The notes under the pieces: model-generated
The model's database searches: none
What the model was told of the DNA's origin: nothing
The model's input: the letters and a program-made list of their open reading frames with translations, nothing else
Program-made: the position numbers and the translations under genes
Shown: one piece after another, positions 34,870 through 43,823 of the stretch
Position numbering within the stretch: the stretch's first letter is position 1
Layout: each line of letters starts with the position of its first letter
NCBI RefSeq assembly: GCF_044068515.1
Contig: NZ_JBIPKI010000002.1
Coordinates: 115,649-179,648, forward strand
From: Desulfurivibrio sp044068515
GTDB lineage: Bacteria; Desulfobacterota; Desulfobulbia; Desulfobulbales; Desulfurivibrionaceae
Direction: 5' to 3'
Length of the DNA stretch: 64,000 bases

Positions 34870-35337
34870 ATGCTGCAAAGAATCGGAGTTCTGCTGTTGC
34901 TCGCCACCCTGGTTGTCTCCTGCGCCACCCACGATCAGTTCAGCCGCGGCCAGGTGGGCCTGGCCACCGGCGGCGCCCTCGGAGCCCTGATCGGTCAAGC
35001 GGTCGGCGGCGATACCGGTTCGACCCTGGCCGGCCTGGCCATCGGCGGCGTCCTCGGCTACATCGTCGGCAACGAGATGGACAAGGCCGACCAAGCCCGG
35101 GTGGCCCGGACCATGGAATACACCCCCTCCTACCAGAGCACTTCCTGGGTCAATCCCGATACCGGCCGCCAGTACTCGGTAACCCCGCAGCCGGCCTATG
35201 TTGTCCAGGATCCCCGTTATGCCGAGAAGCGGGTCTGCCGGGATGCCGAAATCCAGGCCGTCATCGACGGCCGGCTGGAAACGGTTCGGACCACCGCCTG
35301 CCGCACCCCCACCGGTGAATGGGTACTGCAGAACTAA
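34870..35337 (+). CDS. Glycine-zipper 2TM outer-membrane lipoprotein
   Basis: Begins MLQRIGVLLLLATLVVSCA with a lipobox (VVSC), so Cys16 should be acylated. Then comes a glycine zipper, GLATGGALGALIGQAVGG and AGLAIGGVLGYIVGNEMD, typical of the SlyB/17-kDa-antigen group. The C-terminal part (DTGRQYSVTPQPAYVV, CRTPTGEWVLQN) resembles the DUF that ends such surface antigens. ATG 34870 has GGAGGAGAA upstream; the ATG at 34852 overlaps that site and is unlikely. 155 aa. Followed by a strong terminator. Confidence 0.87.
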   Translation: MLQRIGVLLLLATLVVSCATHDQFSRGQVGLATGGALGALIGQAVGGDTGSTLAGLAIGGVLGYIVGNEMDKADQARVARTMEYTPSYQSTSWVNPDTGRQYSVTPQPAYVVQDPRYAEKRVCRDAEIQAVIDGRLETVRTTACRTPTGEWVLQN

Positions 35338-35410
35338 CAGACTGCCGGGCCCGGCTTGCTCAAACCCTGCAGCAAATGCTGCGGCGGCTTAAAGCCAAGC
35401 GCTTTTAATT

Positions 35411-35468
35411 ATCGGGGGGTCAGAGCAAAAAAGCCCGCTCCGGGCTGCTTGCTCTGACCCCCCCCGAT
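35411..35468. terminator. Long-stem terminator (REP-like)
   Basis: ATCGGGGGGTCAGAGCAA (35411-35428) faces TTGCTCTGACCCCCCCCGAT, and inside it AGCCCG faces CGGGCT, giving a stem of well over 20 bp. ATATTTTTC follows on the plus strand, so it ends the lipoprotein transcript; the stem also sits downstream of the convergent pirin gene. The GGGGTCAGAGCA core resembles repeats linked to REP-associated transposases, but only one copy is in the window. Confidence 0.75.
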
Positions 35469-35538
35469 ATTTTTCGCCCTCACCTTCCCCGTCCTTCAAC
35501 CTCCCCGGACCGGCCGGGGCGGCGGCCCAGGCTGTTAT

Positions 35539-36450
35539 TCAGCCCTGGTATTTAATGAAAGTGCCCCGGTCGTATTCTTCGAAGGCGATGCGCAATTCTT
35601 CCCGGGTGTTCATCACGATGGGGCCGTACCAGGCAACGGGTTCGCCCAGTGGCCGGCCGGAAATCAGCAAAAAGCGGACCTCCCGGTCCTCGGTGAAGGC
35701 CAGCATCTCATCCCCTTCAGCGAACAGCACCAGGCTGCCGTTGGCGACGAAGGGATCGCGCTGGATGTCAAAATAGTTGGCGCCCTCCACTTCGAAGGTG
35801 AACGGGGTCTTCTCCCGGCAGAAATAGCCCTGGCCGCCGATGACGTAGGCGAAGACGGTATGGCCTCTTTTGGTGGGATGGCGGAATTCCGCGTTGGCCG
35901 GAACGGTGATGTCGAGGTATTCGGGGTCGATCACGATGTCCCCGACCGGGCCTTTGACCCCGGCCGCTTCGCCGGCGATAACCCTGACCAGGGTCCCGTT
36001 GGCCAGCATGGCTTCGGGGATCTGTTCCCGGGTAACATCGCGGTAGCGCGGGTCCATCATCTTTTGCCGGGCCGGCAGGTTGGCCCACAACTGAAAGCCG
36101 TACATTTTGCCGCTCTCGTCGCCCTTGGGCATTTCCTGGTGAATGATCCCGCTGCCGGCGGTCATCCACTGCACATCGCCCGCACCGATGATTCCCTGGT
36201 TGCCGAGGCTGTCGCCATGCTCCACGTCCCCCCGCAGGACATAGGTGATCGTTTCGATGCCCCGATGGGGATGCCAGGGAAAACCATTGAGATATTGCTC
36301 CGGCTGGTCGGAGCGAAAATCATCCAGCAGCAGGAAGGGATCGAACAGCGGAACTTCACCGAAGCCGAAAACCCGATGCAGATGCACCCCGGCTCCTTCC
36401 ATGGTTGGTTTGCTCTTGAGCACTTTGCGGATCCGGCGCGTTTCAGGCAT
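35539..36450 (-). CDS. Pirin family protein
   Basis: Bicupin metalloprotein; some pirins have quercetin dioxygenase activity or act as redox-sensitive regulators. The metal site HPHRGIETITYVLRG with a later HGDSLGN, and MTAGSGIIHQEMP, are in the N-terminal cupin (about residues 60-105). The C-terminal cupin carries the pirin_C domain (GRPLGEPVAWYGPIVMNT). 303 aa. ATG 36450 (MPETRRIRKV) follows AAGGGGGATTTGTTC. Substrate unknown. Confidence 0.92.
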   Translation of the reverse strand: MPETRRIRKVLKSKPTMEGAGVHLHRVFGFGEVPLFDPFLLLDDFRSDQPEQYLNGFPWHPHRGIETITYVLRGDVEHGDSLGNQGIIGAGDVQWMTAGSGIIHQEMPKGDESGKMYGFQLWANLPARQKMMDPRYRDVTREQIPEAMLANGTLVRVIAGEAAGVKGPVGDIVIDPEYLDITVPANAEFRHPTKRGHTVFAYVIGGQGYFCREKTPFTFEVEGANYFDIQRDPFVANGSLVLFAEGDEMLAFTEDREVRFLLISGRPLGEPVAWYGPIVMNTREELRIAFEEYDRGTFIKYQG

Positions 36451-36531
36451 GAACAAATCCCCCTTATTTGCAATCCTTACCCTTCCTTTATGCCTACCAT
36501 GCTTACATTTAAACGCAAATACGGCACCATG

Positions 36532-38328
36532 CTACGGTACATACCTGCCGCCCCCGTCGGAGTTGTATCCGCCCCAGACTATCATCTCGCTGCCCGTCCA
36601 GGTTAAAGTAAAATCGCCGCCATGCGAAGGGGCGTCGGTGGGAGAAATCTCGCTCCAGCTATCCGTTGCCGGATTGTATCTGGCCCCGGCGTTGACTGAA
36701 GTACCGGCCAGGATGCCCCAGACAAAGAGTTCTTTTCCTGTCCATACCGCCCGGAAATCACCAAAGGTCGGGGCACCAACGGTGGAGGTGGGCCTCCAGC
36801 TGTTCGTTTGGGGATCGTAGCGGCCGCCGGTGTTTAAGGGCGGGTTGCCGACGCTGCCGCCCGTGCCGCCCCAGACAATCATCTCGGTGCCGGTCCAGAT
36901 CGCAATGTGTTGATCCCGACCCATGGGAGCGTTGGTTAGCGCAAGCGGCCGCCAGGCATCGACGGCCGGATCGTAGCCGGCGCCGCTGTTCGTCCAGGTA
37001 CTGCCGTCAAAGCCGCCCCAGACGATCATCTCGGACCCGGTCCAGATCGCGGTATGGAGCTCCCGGCCGGCTGGGGCCATGTCAGGAGAGATCGGCTGCC
37101 AGGTATTGCTGGCCGGATCATAGCCGGCCCCGCTGCCGGAGAGGATCTCACCGCCGGCATCCCGGCCACCCCAAATCAGCATCTTGGTCCCGGTCCAAAC
37201 CGCCGTAAAGTGAGACCCCGCGGTCGGGGCGCCGGCAGTGGCAATCGGCTGCCAGGTATCGGTTGCCGGATTGTAGCGCCCGCCGTTGTTCAGCCAGTTA
37301 TTGTCGCCGAATCCGCCCCAGACCAGCATTTCGGTGCCGGTCCAGATGGCCTGGTGGCCAGTGCGCGGCGTTGGGGCGTTGACAGCCGAAATTCCCGCCC
37401 AGGTGTCGGTGAAAGGATTATATTTTTCACTAACACCATCTCTCCAGATCAGCATCTCGGTACCGGTCCAAACGGCTGTATGTCCGACCACCGCCGGGTT
37501 GGCTTCCCCCGAGGTGATCGGCCGCCAGTAATCCTGACCGGTGTTGAAACTCCAGCTGTAATCGTCCGCCATGGCCTCGCCAGTCAGATCCTTGACTCCG
37601 GTGGTGATGGTGGCGGCATAGAGGCTGGCGGGAGCCAGAAGAACGGAAGGATTGAAGGTGGCGGTTTTGCCGGTGTAGGCAACGGTCCCGGGAACCGGGT
37701 TTTGACTGCCGTCGCGGAGAATAAAAGTGGCGGCATTGATGCTGGAGGCAGTCATAGCTTCGCTGAAATTGGCGGCCAGGGCAGTATCGATGGCAATCCC
37801 CGCGGCATTGGCGACAGGAAAAGTCGAAACCACCGTGGGCGGCACCGGGATGCGATTGATGGTGATCGCGGTCCTGCCGATATTGCCGGCCGGATCGGCG
37901 GCGGTGATCCTGATCAGGTTGGCGCCGTCCACCAAGGGGATGCCGGCGCTCCAAAAATTATCAATATCGATCGGCGCACTGAAGAGAAAATGGACGACCA
38001 CCCTCTGGTAAGCCTTGCCGCCGACGGCAGTGGTGACATTTTCCCAATTTACGGCAACGCCGGAAATTTCCTCGGCCGTGCCCGAACAGCACCTCCACCA
38101 GGTTGGGCTGACAAAGGCCTCTCCGCTCAGATAAGCCGAATCATAAATGGTAGAGATGGCCAGGTTTGTCTCGTCAATCGTGACCCAACCGGCGCCGACA
38201 TTGCCCTCTTCGCCTCCAATCTCCACGGTGGCCGACACCCCTCCCCCGCTGCAACCAGCGCCGGCCAGGATCATGGCGGCCAGCAACAGCATCCTCCCAA
38301 GACGCAGCGCAACAGACCAGCCCTTCAT
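36532..38328 (-). CDS. Lipoprotein with Ig-like domain and seven Kelch-type repeats
   Basis: Starts MKGWSVALRLGRMLLLAAMI with a lipobox ILAGAGC, so it is probably an outer-membrane lipoprotein. The middle (about residues 155-260) is an SbsA/Big_5-type Ig domain (PTVVSTFPVANAAGIAID, ATITTGVKDLTGEAM). From about residue 280 seven repeats of the form A-(V/I)-W-T-G-x-E-M-(L/I)-(V/I)-W-G-G, each with a RYNPATDTW-type strand, make a complete seven-bladed propeller. ATG 38328 was chosen for the signal peptide; the frame runs 52 codons further up. 598 aa. Likely surface binding; no enzyme motif. Probably monocistronic. Confidence 0.85.
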   Translation of the reverse strand: MKGWSVALRLGRMLLLAAMILAGAGCSGGGVSATVEIGGEEGNVGAGWVTIDETNLAISTIYDSAYLSGEAFVSPTWWRCCSGTAEEISGVAVNWENVTTAVGGKAYQRVVVHFLFSAPIDIDNFWSAGIPLVDGANLIRITAADPAGNIGRTAITINRIPVPPTVVSTFPVANAAGIAIDTALAANFSEAMTASSINAATFILRDGSQNPVPGTVAYTGKTATFNPSVLLAPASLYAATITTGVKDLTGEAMADDYSWSFNTGQDYWRPITSGEANPAVVGHTAVWTGTEMLIWRDGVSEKYNPFTDTWAGISAVNAPTPRTGHQAIWTGTEMLVWGGFGDNNWLNNGGRYNPATDTWQPIATAGAPTAGSHFTAVWTGTKMLIWGGRDAGGEILSGSGAGYDPASNTWQPISPDMAPAGRELHTAIWTGSEMIVWGGFDGSTWTNSGAGYDPAVDAWRPLALTNAPMGRDQHIAIWTGTEMIVWGGTGGSVGNPPLNTGGRYDPQTNSWRPTSTVGAPTFGDFRAVWTGKELFVWGILAGTSVNAGARYNPATDSWSEISPTDAPSHGGDFTLTWTGSEMIVWGGYNSDGGGRYVP

Positions 38329-38602
38329 CGCCCACCCCCGTTTTGACCCCACGCTTCCTGCCCAGCTCCTCAGTCCCCGAAAATAAGCTCGCTGGGAGAA
38401 TCGCCGACCAGACAATTCATTATCCTGAATTAGCGAAACGGCTGTCAATCTAATAACTATTGACCAAGGGATCCGCCCGGCCACCGCGGGCGCTTATAGC
38501 TACAGCGAAGGGATAAGGCTCGATATTACGTTGGTCTTTCCTGGTAGAGTGCCGGTATTCAAGCCGGCCAGCCGGTTGATCACCAGCCGCGCCGGCCGGC
38601 TG

Positions 38603-38851
38603 CTATTCCAGGGCGATCACAACTCTTTCCTGCTTCTCGTGCTCCTCAACATCAAGAAGGGTCCCACGAGCTTCGGGGTTGCCGGAGAGGCGGATAATCT
38701 CAGCGAGATCTATTCCTTTCTCCTGAAGGGCCCTCATCGCCTGTTCTGGAATGATCTTGGACGCGATCTTTAGAACACCCCCGGGAACCGTCACGGTTGT
38801 TTTTGGGGCCGTCTCGCCGGTCTTGTACACTCTGATCTTCAAATCAGCCAT
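38603..38851 (-). CDS. SHOCT-like domain small protein
   Basis: 82-residue protein. LKIRVYKTGETAPKTTVTVP, GGVLKIASKIIP, LQEKGIDLAEIIRL and GTLLDVEEHEKQERVVIAL match the pattern of short SHOCT-like proteins that accompany DUF4097 or anti-sigma genes (from memory). Function unknown. ATG 38851 follows CAGGAGATAAATACC. Another, possibly broken, frame ends 5 bp upstream, which suggests a former two-gene unit. Confidence 0.55.
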   Translation of the reverse strand: MADLKIRVYKTGETAPKTTVTVPGGVLKIASKIIPEQAMRALQEKGIDLAEIIRLSGNPEARGTLLDVEEHEKQERVVIALE

Positions 38852-38856
38852 GGTAT

Positions 38857-39090
38857 TTATCTCCTGCGGTTTTTTCCGTTAAACGGGGTCGCGGCTCGTT
38901 GCCAGAATAACGATAAGCTTGCTTGCCGACGGAATAGCGCATTGTCGACAAAGTCCTCCAGGTCCAGGGCCCCTTCATCCACCTGCTCAGCGAAAGCTGG
39001 CGCCTCGCGCATCTCCAACCGGTAAACCCCGTCGTCATATGTAAAGAAGGTCTCTGGTTGGTGTGAAAACCTGATGCAGATGGAAAGAAC
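38857..39090 (-). pseudogene. Possible gene remnant upstream of the SHOCT-like gene
   Basis: A 77-codon frame between TAG 39093-39091 and TAA 38859-38857 reads like protein (TFFTYDDGVYRLEMREAP, AEQVDEGALDLEDFVDNALF), but its only ATG comes about 30 codons in and lacks a ribosome-binding site. Its stop lies 5 bp before the next start, typical of an operon. It may be the tail of a gene whose front half is lost. I do not recognise the family. Confidence 0.3.
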
Positions 39091-39093
39091 CTA

Positions 39094-39389
39094 CCTCCCC
39101 CTCCCCCTCGGCTTAATTGGCAAGCTGAGGCGCGTAATGTGCCGCCCGGTAAATCAGGTAATGCCGGGATGTGCTGCAGCCATAGGATGAAACGACCAGC
39201 ATTTTTTCCAGATCGGTTGAGGGCAGCGCCTCATTGGTCTACCTGCAGGCGAGCACACTATCCGGAATTTTCGCTTACAGGAAAAATCGCCGGGACCGGT
39301 GTCCCAAAAGGTCTGCCATCAGTGGATGGGGACCACGTCCAGCAGCAAGGTGCCGAACGGGGTTGGTCAATATTCCCGTCCCCTTCTCT
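39094..39389. other. Non-coding stretch before the VOC gene
   Basis: About 300 bp between the possible remnant and the stop of the VOC protein gene. No ribosome-binding site with a plausible frame, no strong hairpin and no repeat were seen. Confidence 0.35.
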
Positions 39390-40307
39390 TTAATGTCCAT
39401 TATACGCCTGTTGCAAGGCGGCAAGGTCAAATTTCTTCATCTTGAGAAAGGCCTGGGTCAGCCGCGCGATTTGCTGGGGCGACCCTTGGCTCATCATTTC
39501 ATCCAACACCCGCGGCACGATTTGCCATGAGACGCCGTATTGATCCTTGAGCCACCCGCACTCTTCGGCTTCCGGGACGGCAGAAAGTTTTCCCCAGTAG
39601 TAGTCAATCTCTTCCTGGGTATCGCAATTAACGATCAGAGAAATGGCTTCGTTGAAGTTGGAGGAATGCGCGCGGGCACTGTCCATCGCGGCGAACCATT
39701 GCCCTTCCAGCATAAAGTCGGTGAACATTACCGTCCCCTCCTTATCGGGAAGCATGCCCTCGGGATAGCGCACCAATTGGTCGCGGCGGCTGTTTTTGAA
39801 GACAGAGAGATAGAAAGCGGTCGCCTCTTCCGCCTTGCCGCAGACCTCGCCGGTAAAGAGCAGCGAAGGAATGATATTGGGCCGTGGTTCACCCCTGGGA
39901 TCGGTGAGGATCAGTTGCCATGACACCCCGTACTTGTCGGCGATCCAACCGTAGCGTTCGCTGAAGGGATATTTATTCAGCGGCATCAATACCCTGCCCT
40001 CTGATGCCAGTTTGGACCAGAGAAGATCAAGCTCTTGTCGGGCCGCAGGGCGTCGCGACGGGTCAAAGTTGACGAAAAATGATATCGCCGGATTGGGCTT
40101 AAAGAGCGGCCCGGCCGAAATGGCCATAAACCTCTGCCCCCAGAGCTCAAACGAGACGACATCACAATCGCCAGACGGCGTGTCGGGAAGCACAGTTACC
40201 CAGGCAACTCTCGAGTCAGGGAAAATCGAGGCATAGAATTCAGTCGCCTCTTGGGCTTCCTGGTCGAACCACAGGTGCGGAACGATTCTCTGTTTACTCA
40301 AGGCCAT
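39390..40307 (-). CDS. Tandem VOC (PhnB/3-demethylubiquinone methyltransferase-like) protein
   Basis: Two copies of the PhnB-type VOC fold in one chain. Copy 1: IVPHLWFDQEAQEATEFYAS, SFELWGQRFMAISAGP, YGWIADKYGVSWQLIL. Copy 2: IIPSLLFTGEVCGKAEEATA, DFMLEGQWFAAMDSA, CGWLKDQYGVSWQIVPRVLD. These proteins are often labelled 3-demethylubiquinone methyltransferase, but no SAM-binding site is present and the function is unknown. ATG 40307 (MALSKQR) follows GCAGGAGGAAAGACC; upstream residues do not match the family. 305 aa. Divergent from putA across 416 bp. Confidence 0.85.
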   Translation of the reverse strand: MALSKQRIVPHLWFDQEAQEATEFYASIFPDSRVAWVTVLPDTPSGDCDVVSFELWGQRFMAISAGPLFKPNPAISFFVNFDPSRRPAARQELDLLWSKLASEGRVLMPLNKYPFSERYGWIADKYGVSWQLILTDPRGEPRPNIIPSLLFTGEVCGKAEEATAFYLSVFKNSRRDQLVRYPEGMLPDKEGTVMFTDFMLEGQWFAAMDSARAHSSNFNEAISLIVNCDTQEEIDYYWGKLSAVPEAEECGWLKDQYGVSWQIVPRVLDEMMSQGSPQQIARLTQAFLKMKKFDLAALQQAYNGH

Positions 40308-40723
40308 GGTCTTTCCTCCTGCAGGATTATGGCAAGCGATGATCATCGACAGGAACATATGCAGTCGAGGGAAGCACGCGCCCAGGCTCTGCCGGGATGG
40401 GCAGGGACGGTCTGATTGATGGGCTTGATTGGCCTGCCCTCTCTGCGGACTTTCAACCAGGTTCTTATTCAGGTTAGCAGAAAATAAGGAGCTTCTTCGA
40501 AAATTCTGAACTGGACGCACCTGACTTCGATCCCAATTATCGAAAAATCGAGTGTGGGAAAGGGGTCTGATTGGCCGGCGGAATCTTGCCTGTCCCCGGC
40601 TTAGGTCGACAAGAATCAGGCTGCCGGGAAAATATTTGCCGATCGTCGGCTTGAGCCGCTATGCTGAGGGTGTAACCGTGAACCAAGCGCCCCTGGTCAA
40701 AACTACCCCCAAAGGAAACCATC
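40308..40723. other. Divergent intergenic region upstream of putA
   Basis: 416 bp without a convincing gene. It should hold the promoters of the VOC gene and of putA. A weak sigma70-like pair, TTGCCG and TATGCT with 19-nt spacing (about 40636-40665), precedes putA; I found no sigma54 -24/-12 site with correct spacing. Confidence 0.35.
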
Positions 40724-43700
40724 ATGGACTTCGATCAGCTGGCGGCGGCAATCCGGCAAAGAACCAGCGACTTGCAGGAGCAGATTGCCGGCCGGAAGTC
40801 GGTCATCTTCGATCGCCGGCACTGGACGGGTCGGGTGCTGACCGCGGCCATGGAGGATGACGCCTTTAGGGTGCGGTTGTTCCGTTTTATCGACGTGCTG
40901 CCCTCCCTTCCCAACGAAGCCGCCATTGCCGCCCAACTGGAGGAATATTTCGCCTGGCCAGGCACCGAACTGCCGGCGGTCTTTTATGAGGATCTGGAGG
41001 GGGAATCGGCCGAGATCCTGACCGGCAAGACCCTCGCCCCGCTGATCAAAAAGCGGATCGAGCAACTGGCCGCCCAATTCATCGTCGGCCGGGATCTGGC
41101 CCAGGCCCTGCCGGTACTTGACGACCTGCGGGAGCGCGGCCTCACTTTCTCCCTCGACCTCCTCGGCGAGGCGACCCTGAGCGAGAATGAGGCCCACGCC
41201 TTTCGGAGCAGTTATCTTGAACTGCTCAATGCTCTGCATGCCCAACAGACCCATTGGCGAACCCTGGGCCCGGATAAGGGAACCGAACTCGATTGGGGGT
41301 GCGCCCCGAAGATCAATATTTCCGTCAAGCCCTCCTCTCTTTACTCCCAGATTTCCCCGGTCGATTTCAATGGTTCGGTGGCCAAAGTCGCCGACCGCTT
41401 GCGCCCGATCTATGCCCGAGCGCGGGAAATCGGCGCCTTCGTCTGTATCGACATGGAACAGCGCCAATATAAAAACATCAGCATCGCGGTCTACAAGCAG
41501 CTCAAAAGGGAGGCGGCTTTCCGTGGCTACCCTCACCTCGGCCTGGTCCTGCAGAGCTATCTGCCCGAAACCGCCACCGATCTCGATGACTTGCTACACT
41601 TCGCCACCAGCGAAAACATTCCCATTTCGGTGCGCCTGGCCAAAGGAGCCTACTGGGATTACGAGATCGTCAATGCCGCCCTGCATAACCGGCCCCCGCC
41701 GGTCTTTACCGCCAAGGAGGAGACCGATGCCGCCTTTGAAAGGCTGGCCGCGACCATTCTCAGGCATCACCGCCACTGCCATCTGGCCTGCGCTACCCAT
41801 AACATCCGCAGCATCGCCGCTGTGTTGGAAACCGCGCGCCATCTGGGAGTTCCGGAAGAGCGCTACGAGTTTCAGGTACTTTACGGGATGGGGGAACCGA
41901 TCCGCGAGGCGCTGCTGACCACCACCGGCCGGGTGCGCCTCTATGGCCCCTGTGGCGAGCTTTTGCCGGGGATGGCCTATCTGGTAAGGCGGTTGCTGGA
42001 AAATACCGCCAGCACCTCTTTTCTGCGGGCCTCTTTCGCCGAGACGAACCGGGACCAGACCGCGGCGGGGACAAAGCGGCCTGCCGCGCCCCCGGGCAAC
42101 AGCAAGCCGGTATCAGCAGAGAAGCGGCAGGAAGACCGAGGCTTTGGCAACGAGCCGGCCCTTGATTTTACCCTGGCCGCAACCCGCCGCCTCTTTGCCG
42201 CCGCCGTGGCCGCTGGAGAAAAAAGAACGCCGGCGGCCCATCCGCTTTATATCGGGGGCCGGGAATATCCCGGAGCCGGCTTGCTCGCCTCGACCGATCC
42301 CGCCGAGCCCGAGCGGATCATCGGCCTGGTCGGCCAGGCTTCGCCAAGCGACCTGACCCGGGCGCTCGACACCGCCCGGGCCGCTTACCCCGCTTGGCGC
42401 GATCTCGATTACCGGCGGCGGACGGCCTTTCTGCAAGCGGCCGCGGTCATTATGCGACGGGAGCGTTACGATCTGGCCGCGCTCCAGGTACTCGAGTGCG
42501 GCAAGCAATGGTCGGAAGCGGCCGGCGATGTCGACGAGGCCATCGATTTTTTCGAATATTACGCCTGGCAAATGCAGCGCTGGGGTGCGGGCCAGTCGCT
42601 GCCTTCGCCAGCGGGCGAAGAAAACATCGCCCGTTGGCAGGGGCGCGGAGTCGCCGCGGTGATCGCTCCCTGGAATTTCCCCATGGCGATCAGTTGCGGC
42701 ATGACCGCCGCCGCTCTGGCCGCGGGCAATACCGTCCTTTACAAGCCGTCGAACCGCTCACCGGTCTGCGGCGCCCGACTGGCCGCCATTTTTCGGCAAA
42801 CGGGGCTACCGGACGGGGTCTTCAACTTCGTGCCTTTCAGCGGCGCGGCCGGCGGGGATTTTCTGATCAGTCATCCCGATCTCGACTTGATCGCCTTTAC
42901 CGGGTCGTTGGAGGTCGGGGCCGCCATCAACCGGCAGGCTGCCGCGCTCTCCCCCGGGCAGCGGCAGATCAAGAAAGTGATCACCGAAATGGGGGGCAAG
43001 AACGCCATCATCGTCGATGCCGATGCCGATCTCGACGCGGCGGTCTCCGCCGTGGTAGCGGCCGCTTTCGGCTACCAGGGCCAGAAGTGTTCCGCCTGCT
43101 CCCGGGTGATCGTCCTGGCGCCGGTATACGCCAAATTCGTCAGTCGCCTCATCGATGCGACCGCTTCCCTGAAAATCGGCCCGGCCGCCCGGCCGGAAAA
43201 TACCCTGGGCCCGGTGATCGACGGGGAAGCCCGGGATCAGATCCGGGCCGCCATCGAGGCCGGCAAAAAAGAGGCCACTCTGCTTTTCGCCGCCGAACTG
43301 CCGCCGGACCTGGCTGCCGGCAACTATGTGGCTCCGGTTATTTTCGGCGATGTGGCGCCGCACCACCGGCTGGCCCGGGAGGAAATCTTCGGCCCGGTGC
43401 TGGGGGTATTCCGGGCAACATCCTTTACCGAGGCCCTGGCATTGGCCAATGATTCCCCCTATGCCCTGACCGGCGGGGTTTTCAGTCGCCGCCCCTCCCA
43501 CCTGGAACTGGCCACCCAGCGGTTCCTGGTCGGCAACCTCTATCTGAATCGCACCATCACCGGGGCCAAGGTCGGCCGCCAACCCTTCGGCGGGTTCAAG
43601 CTCTCCGGCATCGGCTTTCAGGCCGGCGGGCCCGATTACCTGCTCCAGTTCATGACGGCTAGCACCATCAGCGAAAACACCCTGCGCCGCGGATTCGCGC

Positions 43701-43738
43701 CCCTTGACCAGGCAACCGGGGCCAAGATCCGGTTGTAA
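40724..43738 (+). CDS. putA: Bifunctional proline dehydrogenase / L-glutamate gamma-semialdehyde dehydrogenase
   Basis: Oxidises proline to glutamate in two steps, passing electrons from FAD to the quinone pool. The PRODH barrel spans about residues 110-420 (INISVKPSSLYSQISPVDF, FVCIDMEQRQYKNI, VRLAKGAYWDYEI, CATHNIRSIAAV). The aldehyde dehydrogenase part, from about 500, has VIAPWNFPMAISCG, the Glu in VITEMGGKNAII and the catalytic Cys in YQGQKCSACSRV. At 1004 aa it is the short, minimal PutA lacking the ribbon-helix-helix repressor domain, so it should not regulate itself. ATG 40724 follows AAAGGAAACCATC. No putP is adjacent; the symporter at 23.8 kb is far away. Confidence 0.96.
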   Translation: MDFDQLAAAIRQRTSDLQEQIAGRKSVIFDRRHWTGRVLTAAMEDDAFRVRLFRFIDVLPSLPNEAAIAAQLEEYFAWPGTELPAVFYEDLEGESAEILTGKTLAPLIKKRIEQLAAQFIVGRDLAQALPVLDDLRERGLTFSLDLLGEATLSENEAHAFRSSYLELLNALHAQQTHWRTLGPDKGTELDWGCAPKINISVKPSSLYSQISPVDFNGSVAKVADRLRPIYARAREIGAFVCIDMEQRQYKNISIAVYKQLKREAAFRGYPHLGLVLQSYLPETATDLDDLLHFATSENIPISVRLAKGAYWDYEIVNAALHNRPPPVFTAKEETDAAFERLAATILRHHRHCHLACATHNIRSIAAVLETARHLGVPEERYEFQVLYGMGEPIREALLTTTGRVRLYGPCGELLPGMAYLVRRLLENTASTSFLRASFAETNRDQTAAGTKRPAAPPGNSKPVSAEKRQEDRGFGNEPALDFTLAATRRLFAAAVAAGEKRTPAAHPLYIGGREYPGAGLLASTDPAEPERIIGLVGQASPSDLTRALDTARAAYPAWRDLDYRRRTAFLQAAAVIMRRERYDLAALQVLECGKQWSEAAGDVDEAIDFFEYYAWQMQRWGAGQSLPSPAGEENIARWQGRGVAAVIAPWNFPMAISCGMTAAALAAGNTVLYKPSNRSPVCGARLAAIFRQTGLPDGVFNFVPFSGAAGGDFLISHPDLDLIAFTGSLEVGAAINRQAAALSPGQRQIKKVITEMGGKNAIIVDADADLDAAVSAVVAAAFGYQGQKCSACSRVIVLAPVYAKFVSRLIDATASLKIGPAARPENTLGPVIDGEARDQIRAAIEAGKKEATLLFAAELPPDLAAGNYVAPVIFGDVAPHHRLAREEIFGPVLGVFRATSFTEALALANDSPYALTGGVFSRRPSHLELATQRFLVGNLYLNRTITGAKVGRQPFGGFKLSGIGFQAGGPDYLLQFMTASTISENTLRRGFAPLDQATGAKIRL

Positions 43739-43823
43739 GGAATTGCTTTTCCGAAACCCGGCCATAAACCGCCCCCAGACCGCCGGTTGCCGGCTAACAG
43801 CGCTGGCGCCGACCGAACCGCAC

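Noticed and set aside
40561..40600. sigma54-like TTGGCC...TTGCC upstream of putA
   Set aside because: The GG and GC dinucleotides are too far apart for a -24/-12 promoter.
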